From positions 46,270 to 110,269 of the forward strand of contig CAMJHQ010000010.1 in assembly GCA_946405625.1 (NCBI GenBank): a stretch of DNA of 64,000 nt. The letters run 5' to 3'. Shown one piece after another: positions 37,848 to 46,671 of the stretch. The DNA comes from an uncultured Lachnospiraceae bacterium. Lineage in GTDB: Bacteria > Bacillota > Clostridia > Lachnospirales > Lachnospiraceae. The stretch's first letter is position 1; the number at the start of each line of letters is the position of its first letter. Made by a program: the position numbers and the translations under genes. Below the pieces are notes generated by a model, which saw nothing but the letters and a program-made list of their open reading frames with translations, was not told the origin of the DNA and did not search any database.

Positions 37848-38783
37848 TTACTTCTTCTGCATGTTTTCAGTAATCCTATTATAGAACTCCTGGGCGGCGT
37901 TATAGCCCATTTTCTTCTGGCGGTGGTTGACAGCTGCGGATTCTACAATGATTGCAAGGTTACGGCCCGGTCTGATAGGGATTGAATGTGAAATAACCTT
38001 ATTCCCAAGGAATTCCGCATACTGATCCTCAAGGCCCATACGGTCATACTTTGCATCTTTATCCCACTCTTCGAGCTTTACGACAAGGTCGATCTGCTGC
38101 TGAAGCTTTACACATTCAACACCGAACATTGTCTTAACATCTATGATGCCTATACCACGAAGCTCGATAAAATTCCTGATAAGCTCAGGAGACTGTCCGA
38201 TAAGTGTATCATCACTTATCTTCTTTATTTCTACAACATCATCGGCAACAAGTCTGTGACCGCGCTTTATAAGCTCAAGAGCAGCCTCACTTTTTCCGAT
38301 GCCGCTGTCGCCCATAATGAGGACTCCTTCGCCGAATACATCTACAAGCACGGCATGTATTGAAATCCTAGGAGCCAGCTCTTCATGAAGCCATCTAACT
38401 GATTCATGTACAAAGGCTGATGTAGTCGCGTTGCTTGTAAGAATAGGTATTCCATGCTTCTTTCCTTCATCGATTATAAAATCATACGGAACAATGTCTC
38501 GGCAGAATACAAGACAAGGAATAGGAAATGCAAAAAGCTTATCGAATATCTGAATATTCTCATCTTCTGTATGCATATCAGCAAGATAAGCATGCTCAAC
38601 ATTTCCGCATATCTGGACTCTCGAAGAATCAAAATGTTCGAAGAATCCCGCAAGCTGCAGAGCAGGTCTGTTAATATCAGGATCTGTTATCAGAATCTTA
38701 TCCGTATCGATCTCCGGTGTATAATTCTTCAGATTCATCTTTTCTATAAATTGCGTAAGTGTAACACTGTATTCAGCTTCCAT
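37848..38783 (-). CDS. hprK: HPr kinase/phosphorylase
   Basis: Bifunctional enzyme that phosphorylates HPr (and Crh) on Ser46 and reverses it, the centre of carbon catabolite control in Firmicutes. 311 residues; N-terminal domain about 1-130, catalytic domain with Walker A GDSGIGKSEAALELI (near 155), HRLVADDVVEIK, and the signature ELRGIGIIDVKTMFG. Full length. Its target-like protein lies 4 kb downstream (33520-33777) with Ser46 but no His15. The gene ends at the edge of the nested repeat element; glucokinase follows. Confidence 0.97.
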   Translation of the reverse strand: MEAEYSVTLTQFIEKMNLKNYTPEIDTDKILITDPDINRPALQLAGFFEHFDSSRVQICGNVEHAYLADMHTEDENIQIFDKLFAFPIPCLVFCRDIVPYDFIIDEGKKHGIPILTSNATTSAFVHESVRWLHEELAPRISIHAVLVDVFGEGVLIMGDSGIGKSEAALELIKRGHRLVADDVVEIKKISDDTLIGQSPELIRNFIELRGIGIIDVKTMFGVECVKLQQQIDLVVKLEEWDKDAKYDRMGLEDQYAEFLGNKVISHSIPIRPGRNLAIIVESAAVNHRQKKMGYNAAQEFYNRITENMQKK

Positions 38784-38812
38784 ATCATCCTCCGCTAATT
38801 ATTTTAATAAAA

Positions 38813-38859
38813 CAAAAGTCAATATGCTTTCCCTTATCAGGATAACATATTGACTTTTG
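38813..38859 (-). terminator. Terminator of the lipoprotein gene
   Basis: Perfect 14-bp stem CAAAAGTCAATATG / CATATTGACTTTTG, 19-base loop, then TTTTATTAAAAT on the minus strand. Confidence 0.85.
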
Positions 38860-38923
38860 ACACCTATGTCATTCTATCATAATTGATCAAAATAATCAGT
38901 AAGAATTATTACATAATTTTTTA

Positions 38924-39928
38924 TTATTCAAATTTTACACTGTTGAGGATCTTGTCTCCCATAGTACCTTCGTCAATATCGACATCAACAATACCTACAG
39001 CGATTGCTGTTCCGTCGGAAATCTGACCAACATATTCAGTCCATGAATATCCGATGTAATCATACTTTCTACCCTTCATGGTAATACCGCCGATCACTCT
39101 GTCTTCAACTTCCTCATAGTTCTCAAACTTATCCATATATGTATCGAATTTATCGACTTCCTTATTTACTGTAAACTTTATAAACCCTGCACCGAATGAA
39201 TTAATATCATCTGACGCAACAAGCTGGGTCTTCTTTTCATCCCAAGCCCAACCTGAACCCGGCTGATCAAGAGTAACCTTTACGGTATTATCCTTGTTTC
39301 CGAACTCAGAAACATCATATGTTGCAGCAGCCGTCTCAGCATTTGCAGCATTTGCCTTATCTGCTTCCTTAGCCTCACCCTGAACCTCTTCAAGATATGC
39401 AGCTTCAGCATCCGCTGAAGTAAATCCGCTTGAATTGAAACCGCTTACGCTGTATACTCCCGGCTCTTTCTCATCGAGGTTCACATAGATAAAATGGTTT
39501 TCATCTTCTGTTGAAATCCACTTATAATAACGCTTGTTGACTTTCATTTTATCACTATACTCTTCCTTCTCGAAAGCACCGTCTACTCCGAAATACTCAG
39601 CAAGCTCTTCATATGTAGTCTTGAATGGTTCAGGCTTTACTTTATTAAGCCATACAAAACCCTTCTGAAGCTCTTCCTCGGATACAAGTCCATCACCCGT
39701 CGGAGCATCACTTGATGTTGCCGGAGCTTCTGTTGCAGCCTCTGTAGCTGCTTCCGTTGTTGTTTCTGTTGCAGCTTCAGTTGTAGTTTCTGTAACAGCT
39801 TCTGTTGCAGCCTCTGTTGCAGCAGCAGTGGTTGCTGCAGTAGTTGCAGGTGATTCCTTTTCATTTCCGCATCCTGAAAGGCCAAGAGCCATCACCAGTC
39901 CCATTACAACCAATCCCTTTTTTCTCAT
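38924..39928 (-). CDS. Lipoprotein with Thr/Glu/Ala-rich spacer
   Basis: 334 residues. Type II signal peptide MRKKGLVVMGLVMALGLSGC with lipobox LSGC (Cys20). Residues about 27-75 are a low-complexity ATEAATE/TTTEAATE spacer, a linker style common in Lachnospiraceae lipoproteins that would hold the domain away from the membrane. Two domains follow: about 80-180 (GLVSEEELQKGFVWLNKVKP) and a beta-rich C-terminal domain about 200-334 ending SVKFE. No enzyme motif recognised. It has its own promoter (40007-40034) and terminator, and a pair of 10-bp direct repeats lies upstream. Confidence 0.85.
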   Translation of the reverse strand: MRKKGLVVMGLVMALGLSGCGNEKESPATTAATTAAATEAATEAVTETTTEAATETTTEAATEAATEAPATSSDAPTGDGLVSEEELQKGFVWLNKVKPEPFKTTYEELAEYFGVDGAFEKEEYSDKMKVNKRYYKWISTEDENHFIYVNLDEKEPGVYSVSGFNSSGFTSADAEAAYLEEVQGEAKEADKANAANAETAAATYDVSEFGNKDNTVKVTLDQPGSGWAWDEKKTQLVASDDINSFGAGFIKFTVNKEVDKFDTYMDKFENYEEVEDRVIGGITMKGRKYDYIGYSWTEYVGQISDGTAIAVGIVDVDIDEGTMGDKILNSVKFE

Positions 39929-40006
39929 AGTTACTTTTCCTCCTTAAAATTGATGATTGAATCATCATATATGATTATGTAAACTAACTTGTTACATTCG
40001 ATTGCT

Positions 40007-40034
40007 ATTATAAAGCTATTTATTAATTTCACAA
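40007..40034 (-). promoter_or_regulatory. Promoter of the lipoprotein gene
   Basis: Minus strand TTGTGA, 16 bases, TATAAT; leader of about 70 bases before the start codon. Confidence 0.55.
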
Positions 40035-40037
40035 TCG

Positions 40038-40070
40038 TCCAATCGGATGTAATTATATAGTCCAATCGGA
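40038..40070. repeat. Two direct 10-bp boxes (TCCAATCGGA)
   Basis: Identical TCCAATCGGA at 40038-40047 and 40061-40070, 23 bases apart start to start (about two helical turns), just upstream of the lipoprotein -35 and within the divergent uvrC upstream region. Candidate activator or repressor sites. Confidence 0.5.
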
Positions 40071-40150
40071 GTATTTTAACAATGAATAATTACGTATATT
40101 GTGTTAAAATATAGCTCGATTATACATTTTACTGTTTTAAAGAGGTTGAA

Positions 40151-41965
40151 ATGAAGGATTTCGATTTTGAAGAAGAACTGAAAAAACTGCCTAATTCTCC
40201 GGGTGTTTATATCATGCACAGTAAGAACGAGGAAATTCTCTACGTCGGAAAAGCAGTAAATCTTCATAACCGTGTAAGACAGTATTTCAGAAAAGGATAC
40301 GGTCATAACGGTTCTCTTAAGATTGCAAGCATGGTAAGCCAGGTCGCATACTTCGAATATATCGTAACATCGTCAGAAATGGAGGCTCTGGTTCTTGAAT
40401 GTAACCTCATCAAGGAACACCGCCCTAAATACAACACTCTTATGACTGACGACAAAGGATATCCATATATCAAAGTTACTGTAGATGAGAAATATCCGAG
40501 AGTACTCTTCAGTCACAGGATGGCCCGCGATAAATCGAGATATTTCGGCCCCTTCACAGATCGAAGTGCCGTACACGATACAGTTGTTCTTACCAAAAAG
40601 CTGTTTAAGATCAGAAATTGCAATAAATCTTTAACACGTCCCGAAGAACGTCCTTGTCTTTATTATCAGATTGGACAATGTACTGCACCGTGTACAGGTC
40701 TGGTATCACCTGAGGATTATTCAAAGCAGGTAGATGCCGCAATCCGATTTCTGAACGGAAATCATAAAGAAATAACCGATGAGCTTGTTCTCAGGATGAA
40801 GAAATATTCTGAAATGCTCGAGTTCGAGAAAGCAGCCGAAACAAGAGATCTAATCGAAAGCATCAAGGCCGTTATGGAAAAACAGAAGGTTAGCTCTTCA
40901 ACCGGTGATGATAAGGATATAATAGCAATCGCCAGAAATGATAAAGATGCAGTTGTATCAGTATTCTTCGTAAGAGACGGAAACCTCCTCGGCCGGGACA
41001 ATCATCATCTTTCTATAGACTCCGGTGATTCTGATATCGAGATAATCACAGATTTTATAAAGCAGTACTATACTTCTACTCCTTTCATCCCAAAGGAAAT
41101 TATCACGCCGGAAATACCGGAAGATTTAGAACTGATAACAGAATTTCTCGAATCCAAGAGAGGTCATAAGGTTTATATACACGTTCCTCAGAAAGGTGAA
41201 ATGAAAGCCCTGATCAAGCTTGCAACCGATAACGCTGCTCTTGTTCTTTCACAGGATATAGAGCGCATAAAACGTAAAGAGAAAAGAACTATCGGTGCCT
41301 GTATGGAGATAGCCGAACTTCTGGGAATCGAAAAAGCCTCCAGAATGGAAGCCTTTGATATCTCACACATTTCGGGTTATAATCAGGTAGCTTCAATGGT
41401 AGTATTCGAAAACGGCGAACCACATCGAAATGCTTATAGAAAGTTCAGGCTTAAATCAATTGACGGTCCTGATGACTATGCATCAATGAAGGAAGTTCTC
41501 TCACGACGTTTTACGAACGAGAAAATGGACACTCTTCCTGATGTGATAATGATGGACGGAGGTAAAGGCCAGGTAAATACTGCGGTAATGGTACTCGACA
41601 GTCTCGGTCTTGAAATCCCCGTCTGCGGTATGGTCAAAGACGATAAGCACCGCACAAGAGGACTCTATTATAATAACGAAGAGCTGACCTTCAAAGCAGG
41701 AAGCGAAGCAATAAATATGATAACCGCGCTTCAGGATGAAACTCACCGTTTTGCGATCACATATCACAAGCTTCTCAGAAGCAAGGAACAGGTTCATTCT
41801 ATCCTTGACGAAATCGAAGGAATAGGTCCGAAGCGGCGTAAAGCACTGCTCCTGCATTTCAAAAATATCGAAGCCATCAAATCAGCTTCGATTGAAGATC
41901 TGACCTCGGCACCCGGTATGAATCGGACAGCTGCGGAAAAAGTATATGAATTCTTTAACAAATAA
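40151..41965 (+). CDS. uvrC: Excinuclease ABC subunit C
   Basis: Makes both incisions in nucleotide excision repair with UvrAB. 604 residues: GIY-YIG nuclease domain (about 10-95; GVYIMHSKNEEILYVGKA), cysteine cluster in CLYYQIGQCTAPC, UVR domain (about 200-235), RNase H-like domain (AFDISHISGYNQVASMVVFENG, MDGGKGQVNTA) and C-terminal helix-hairpin-helix (EGIGPKRRKALLLHF, APGMNRTAAEKVYEF). Full length. yqeG follows after 12 bases. Confidence 0.98.
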   Translation: MKDFDFEEELKKLPNSPGVYIMHSKNEEILYVGKAVNLHNRVRQYFRKGYGHNGSLKIASMVSQVAYFEYIVTSSEMEALVLECNLIKEHRPKYNTLMTDDKGYPYIKVTVDEKYPRVLFSHRMARDKSRYFGPFTDRSAVHDTVVLTKKLFKIRNCNKSLTRPEERPCLYYQIGQCTAPCTGLVSPEDYSKQVDAAIRFLNGNHKEITDELVLRMKKYSEMLEFEKAAETRDLIESIKAVMEKQKVSSSTGDDKDIIAIARNDKDAVVSVFFVRDGNLLGRDNHHLSIDSGDSDIEIITDFIKQYYTSTPFIPKEIITPEIPEDLELITEFLESKRGHKVYIHVPQKGEMKALIKLATDNAALVLSQDIERIKRKEKRTIGACMEIAELLGIEKASRMEAFDISHISGYNQVASMVVFENGEPHRNAYRKFRLKSIDGPDDYASMKEVLSRRFTNEKMDTLPDVIMMDGGKGQVNTAVMVLDSLGLEIPVCGMVKDDKHRTRGLYYNNEELTFKAGSEAINMITALQDETHRFAITYHKLLRSKEQVHSILDEIEGIGPKRRKALLLHFKNIEAIKSASIEDLTSAPGMNRTAAEKVYEFFNK

Positions 41966-41977
41966 CGCGAGGTAACT

Positions 41978-42496
41978 ATGGGAAAATTCTTGTATCCGGA
42001 TGAATATTACGATTCAACCTACAGCATCAACTTCAAAAAATATTATAATGCCGGTTATCGTGCAGTACTATTCGACATCGACAACACACTGGTAATGCAC
42101 GATTATCCTTCAGACCCAAGATGCATTAACCTTATCAAACGGATTCTTAAAACAGGACTTAAAATATGTGTAATATCAAACAACGACGAAGAACGTGTAA
42201 AGAGTTTTGCGGACAGTCTTGGTATAGAGTATGTATATAAAGCCGGAAAGCCGCTTTCAAAGGGCTACAAAGCCGGTATGGAAAAACTCGGAACAGACAT
42301 TTCCGAAACCCTGTTCGTCGGAGATCAGCTCTTTACTGATATCTGGGGCGCCAACAACGCTCACATTCACAGTATTCTTGTTCAGCCGATCGATAAGAAA
42401 GAAGAAATCCAGATAATTCTAAAAAGACGTCTTGAAGCTCCGATACTTCGGAGATATTTAAAAAAGCATAAACTCAAAAAAAGAAGCGGTTCGTAA
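41978..42496 (+). CDS. YqeG-family HAD IIIA phosphatase
   Basis: 172-residue HAD protein: motif I LFDIDNTLVMHD (near residue 32), motif II VISNN, motif III Lys in GKPLSKGYKAGMEKL, motif IV FVGDQLFTDIWGAN. The start MGKFLYPDEYYDSTYSINF is typical of YqeG, which in Bacillus sits next to the GTPase gene yqeH; here it is the second gene after uvrC. Related to yeast mitochondrial Gep4 (phosphatidylglycerophosphatase), so a PGP phosphatase role is possible. Confidence 0.93.
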   Translation: MGKFLYPDEYYDSTYSINFKKYYNAGYRAVLFDIDNTLVMHDYPSDPRCINLIKRILKTGLKICVISNNDEERVKSFADSLGIEYVYKAGKPLSKGYKAGMEKLGTDISETLFVGDQLFTDIWGANNAHIHSILVQPIDKKEEIQIILKRRLEAPILRRYLKKHKLKKRSGS

Positions 42497-42515
42497 AATT
42501 ACGAACCGCCTTTTT
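42476..42515. terminator. Bidirectional terminator (yqeG / 694-residue unknown)
   Basis: Stem GCGGTTCGT / ACGAACCGC (42486-42494 with 42501-42509). On the plus strand it is followed by CTTTTTATT; on the minus strand by TTCTTTTTTTGAG. The yqeG stop codon is inside the loop. Confidence 0.9.
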
Positions 42516-42540
42516 ATTCATTAAGCCATACTCACATGTA

Positions 42541-44625
42541 TTAGATCATATCAGCTCTAAGCTTCTTAAGTACCTGATATGACTTTGTTCTTAATTCTTC
42601 TGCTTCAAACAGTGAAAGCATTGTATCCATATCGAACTTGCACTTCATGAGTGTATCAAGCCAGTCATTTACATACTCCTTAACATACTCAACATTCTCA
42701 TCTGACTTATCCTTAAGAGATGCCTGAATGTTATTGATGTTCTCAACTACAGTTGATGTAGGAACGTTACTGCTTGCCGGTGATGGATTGCTCTCATCCG
42801 AAAGCTCGATAACCTTACCTGTCTTGGTAATGATAACCTTCTTGTTAGGTGTAGTTTCAGGCTTAGCTGTAACTCCGCCCTTCTTATCAAGAAGCTTCTC
42901 AACTGCCTTAACGAGACATACAACACTGTAAGTAGCTTCCTGAGGAGTCTGATCAGCCTCACCCTTATCTTCGTACTGATACCACAGCCACTCACACTTA
43001 AGAAGCATCTCTTCGATCTTAGAATCATCAAGAAGCTTTCTGAGATCCGGATCCATAGAAGGTGCAACCTTTCTTCCGAAAAGACCACCTGACTGCTGTC
43101 CTACCTCGCCTCTTCTGTACTTGCTTGGAACAACTACATCGGCAAATGTCTTTATAAGATACTTCTCAGCGATCTTCGGATCATAATTGCTGTTAATGAT
43201 AGCAACTCTTCCACCATTAAGACCGTTGGCAACCATATCCTCAGCTGCAAGGAATACAAGAGTCTTCTGACGATCATCGATCATCTGCTTGATCTCGTAA
43301 TTTGTCTTTGACTTCTCAAGAATTGCATTCTTACGAACCTTAAATGCCTTGATCTTCTCCTTGATACTGAAGAACATCTTCAGAAGTGAAGGATTAGCAT
43401 TTACATAATCGTTGATCCATGTAATCTCAACGTACTGATGCTCAATCTTGTTAGAAAGCTCATATACATTATATCCGTCAAATACAACATTAAGAGTTGT
43501 ATACAGCTTCTCGAGAATTTCATACTTTTCTTCCCAAGGTCGCTGTGTAACATCTGAATTAACAAGCTCTTTGATACCACATTCATAGAATACAAGATTG
43601 TATTCATAGAGTCCTTCAAAGATATTTGTCTTACCTGTAAGCTGTGTTCCTGCACCGAGAGTCTGAAGATTCTTCTTCATATCAGGCTCGTTCTCAATGT
43701 AGAGATAAACCTTCTTAACAAAAGCGGATACTTCATTGATGAGTGTATCAATTCTCTTGTTATAGAGTTCCTGCTTAGAAATAGCTGTAAGAACATTTCT
43801 AGAAAGAACACTTGTATCCTGTGTGCTGTTAACATTTCTGATAAGCTCTTTAAAGCTTTCATAAACAGCAAGATTATCAATCGGAATGTACTCTGCATTA
43901 AGTCCATAGAACTCAAATGCCTTATTATAATCCTTGTTGGCAATAAATGTATTGAAAAGACCGATAGAAAGCTGAGTCTTGTAATCATTTCCAACATGAG
44001 GATCTTCAACTATATAATCATATAAAACCTCAAGGTTACTGAGATATGCTTCGGAATTTGCAAGCGAAGTCGGAAGTCCCATCTCCATAACAACATTAAT
44101 GAGATCGAGATATCCAAGAAGAGCCTTGTCAAAATTCTTAGGTCTCTCATCGTCCTCAAGTATCTGATAGCTGACATTTATGAGAAGCGGTGCAATACGC
44201 TCACCGATAAGGCGCATAGCCTCACCGAACTTCTCTCTCTGATACAGATAAATAAGCCAGATGCTGTATCTATAAATACCTGTTGTATTTATAGGTGCAT
44301 CGATATCAGTCGGATCAATATCTCCGTACACGAAACTGAACAGAGGCTCGATCCATTCATCAATCTCATATCTTTCTTTTGCTTTAATGTTCTCGTCAAC
44401 GAACTCACCCAACTCATATAATTTTGTGCACTGTGCCTTGACATCATCTTCAACATTCATGCTGTTGAGATCAAAGTTACTATCCTTGAGATAATCAATA
44501 ACAAGTGCATAAAATCCGTCTTCAACCTGTTCGTTCAGAAAACGTATAAGCAGACTTTTGTTATTTGAGGCAGCAATCGAGAGAACATTATTGTCACTTC
44601 CAGTAATATTAGCAGGTAAAGCCAT
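42541..44625 (-). CDS. 694-residue helical protein of unknown function
   Basis: The start is set at 44625 (MALPANITGSDNNVLSIAA) with GGAGG nine bases upstream; an earlier in-frame start would add a spurious hydrophobic stretch. The protein is soluble, acidic, mostly alpha-helical with TPR-like helix pairs (for example QLSIGLFNTFIANKDYNKAF), a central coiled region (MFFSIKEKIKAFKVRKNAILEK), a GGLFGRK motif near 545 and a Ser/Pro linker before a final helical bundle. No recognised family. It has its own promoter (44723-44751) and terminator, so it is a single-gene unit. Confidence 0.75.
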   Translation of the reverse strand: MALPANITGSDNNVLSIAASNNKSLLIRFLNEQVEDGFYALVIDYLKDSNFDLNSMNVEDDVKAQCTKLYELGEFVDENIKAKERYEIDEWIEPLFSFVYGDIDPTDIDAPINTTGIYRYSIWLIYLYQREKFGEAMRLIGERIAPLLINVSYQILEDDERPKNFDKALLGYLDLINVVMEMGLPTSLANSEAYLSNLEVLYDYIVEDPHVGNDYKTQLSIGLFNTFIANKDYNKAFEFYGLNAEYIPIDNLAVYESFKELIRNVNSTQDTSVLSRNVLTAISKQELYNKRIDTLINEVSAFVKKVYLYIENEPDMKKNLQTLGAGTQLTGKTNIFEGLYEYNLVFYECGIKELVNSDVTQRPWEEKYEILEKLYTTLNVVFDGYNVYELSNKIEHQYVEITWINDYVNANPSLLKMFFSIKEKIKAFKVRKNAILEKSKTNYEIKQMIDDRQKTLVFLAAEDMVANGLNGGRVAIINSNYDPKIAEKYLIKTFADVVVPSKYRRGEVGQQSGGLFGRKVAPSMDPDLRKLLDDSKIEEMLLKCEWLWYQYEDKGEADQTPQEATYSVVCLVKAVEKLLDKKGGVTAKPETTPNKKVIITKTGKVIELSDESNPSPASSNVPTSTVVENINNIQASLKDKSDENVEYVKEYVNDWLDTLMKCKFDMDTMLSLFEAEELRTKSYQVLKKLRADMI

Positions 44626-44722
44626 CTCTTTTTCCCTCCTGACATATAAAAAATCTTTGCTATAAAAAGGTAGCCATAAGTAACCAATATATGCTATAAT
44701 ACACACATATACATACAGCTAA

Positions 44723-44751
44723 ATTTTATAATAATATCAAAATTTAGTCAA
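44723..44751 (-). promoter_or_regulatory. Promoter of the 694-residue protein gene
   Basis: Minus strand TTGACT, 17 bases, TAAAAT; leader about 95 bases. Confidence 0.7.
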
Positions 44752-44784
44752 CGTCATTTTGTACATAATTAACAGTTTTTTTTG

Positions 44785-46545
44785 TTAGTTTTTCACAATG
44801 CCCGCCATTTTCAACAATGCAAGTGCATTTCTGGTCTTACATCTACCGTCTTTTATCCTATAATCGAATTTAACAGTATCATCTTCATAATACTCTTCAA
44901 AGTGGTAATTATCGGCCTTTTTGCCGTCTGCCGCTTCTATATCACACAGTTCAAAATCATGTGTTGTAAGCATTACCATGCAGTTTCCCGCCGAGAGTTT
45001 CTTAACAGCTTCCTCTGCTCCGACTATCCTGTCCGCGGAATTTGTACCCTTAAAAATCTCATCAACCAGGCAAAGTGCAGGTATTTCAGCATCCGATTCA
45101 ACATAGTCAGCCATAGACTTGATCCTGAGAATCTCAGCATAAAATGTTGATATTCCGCCTGCAATATCATCCATGACTCTCATAGAAGTGAAAAGCTTCA
45201 TAACCGGAACACTAAAGCTCTTCGCACATACACCGCATCCCACATAACAAAGAACCGTATTAACCGCAACAGCTCTGAGAAATGTTGTCTTTCCTGACAT
45301 ATTAGATCCGGTAATTATCGTAATCTTATTATCCAGCTTCGCCGAATTCGAAACTACTCTGTCCGCAGGAATGAGCGGATGATATAAATCTTCAAATTCA
45401 ATCTTAATTTCATCTGTCACTGACGGTTCACATGTATCTCTGAGAGACATCAGAACAGCAAAGCTTCCGAGCTCTTCAATATCAGCAATTATACCCCTGC
45501 ATTCATCGAAAACTCCCTTATGCTTTGTCATCCACTTCTGTGCAATATGTGCAAGATAGATATCCCATCCAAAAAAGCCCGCAAGCAGCATATGAATAAT
45601 AGGATTAAAAGAAATGTTTGCAAGATCTCCTATTCTCTGCATTGATCTGATAGCCTCAAGAATGCCCTTATCTCCCGTAACTCTGTCCTTCAGATCCATC
45701 ATTATCTTTGATTTAAAATCTACTTTTTCAAGTTCTCCGAGAACCTCATAATAATCTTCCGCAACATTTCCATAACTGCTGACAGGAAGTATATAATTAT
45801 CAAGAGTCGCTTTCGGAAGCCACGTGAACATAAGTCCGAGTATAAATGATAAAAGAATAAATGCCGGATTAGCGCCGAAAACAAATACATAGATCAGTGA
45901 CAGCACTGTCATTATCGGCACAACCGCCATAAGAACATATAAAGCCCCCGGAAGCTTCTTATCAAGCTCTACTACATCTTTAAAGTTATCCTCAGACTTG
46001 GAAGAAAGAGTCTCAAATTCATACCTGAAATCATCCTTCTCTGCAAGCTCACTTATAGCCTCAAAACGATCATTTCTATCCTGAAGTACATTTTTCTTCA
46101 ACGTAATGATGTCAGCAAGCTTACGCCTTCCCTCCTTAGAGTGTGCAATCGAAATATACTGGAACAGAGAACCTTTTCCTATCAGATCGATATCATAAGA
46201 AAGTGTATCCTCCGGAATAACAAAATCCATACCGGAATCACTTCCGTTATTCCAATTTCCGTCTATACGAGCTATATATCTGTCAAGAACGGATATATAG
46301 ACCTCGTCATGTTTTATTCTTTTACTTATCTCGGAATGCAGTTTTACAAATACTATAAATATAATAAATGCAGCAGCGCCGCCCAGAATAAATATCAAAT
46401 TAGTTTTTGAAAATCCCAAAAAGAAAAGAACTACCGCAGATAAAAAACTAATAAGTCTCAAAAATGAAATCATCGAATATCTGCTGTTTTCATCCTTGAT
46501 ACGAGTTTCAGCGGTGTTCTTAAGTTCAATTATCCTATCTTTCAT
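44785..46545 (-). CDS. Membrane-anchored MutS-like ATPase (domain V only)
   Basis: 586 residues from ATG 46545 (MKDRIIELKNTAETR), seven bases after GGAGG; the ATG directly before it (46548) is also possible. Two pairs of hydrophobic helices occur near 25-65 and about 205-250. The C-terminal third is the MutS ABC-type ATPase: Walker A TGSNMSGKTTFLRAVAVN, dimer-interface FYAEILRIKSM, Walker B ALCLVDEIFKGTNSADR and LTTHDFELC. The lever and clamp region is partial; mismatch-recognition domain I and the MutS2 Smr nuclease are missing. Related MutS-like proteins are frequent in Clostridia, with unknown function. Confidence 0.88.
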   Translation of the reverse strand: MKDRIIELKNTAETRIKDENSRYSMISFLRLISFLSAVVLFFLGFSKTNLIFILGGAAAFIIFIVFVKLHSEISKRIKHDEVYISVLDRYIARIDGNWNNGSDSGMDFVIPEDTLSYDIDLIGKGSLFQYISIAHSKEGRRKLADIITLKKNVLQDRNDRFEAISELAEKDDFRYEFETLSSKSEDNFKDVVELDKKLPGALYVLMAVVPIMTVLSLIYVFVFGANPAFILLSFILGLMFTWLPKATLDNYILPVSSYGNVAEDYYEVLGELEKVDFKSKIMMDLKDRVTGDKGILEAIRSMQRIGDLANISFNPIIHMLLAGFFGWDIYLAHIAQKWMTKHKGVFDECRGIIADIEELGSFAVLMSLRDTCEPSVTDEIKIEFEDLYHPLIPADRVVSNSAKLDNKITIITGSNMSGKTTFLRAVAVNTVLCYVGCGVCAKSFSVPVMKLFTSMRVMDDIAGGISTFYAEILRIKSMADYVESDAEIPALCLVDEIFKGTNSADRIVGAEEAVKKLSAGNCMVMLTTHDFELCDIEAADGKKADNYHFEEYYEDDTVKFDYRIKDGRCKTRNALALLKMAGIVKN

Positions 46546-46582
46546 CATAATTCCTCCACCCATAAAGATTAGCACTTATTCC

Positions 46583-46611
46583 TTGATTTTTCAATTACTC
46601 CGTATTAAAAT
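46583..46611 (+). promoter_or_regulatory. Promoter of the YtxH-like gene
   Basis: TTGATT, 17 bases, TAAAAT. An overlapping alternative, TTACTC, 17 bases, TATAAT, ends at 46623. Confidence 0.55.
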
Positions 46612-46671
46612 GATGACTATAATTGTAAACAACAGTGTGTTACAAAATCTAAGAAAAAGGGGTATTTTATT

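Noticed and set aside
44626..44706. 27-residue hydrophobic N-terminal extension of the 694-residue protein
   Set aside because: It spans the ribosome site and the leader; the ATG at 44625 follows GGAGG at good spacing, so no membrane anchor is claimed.
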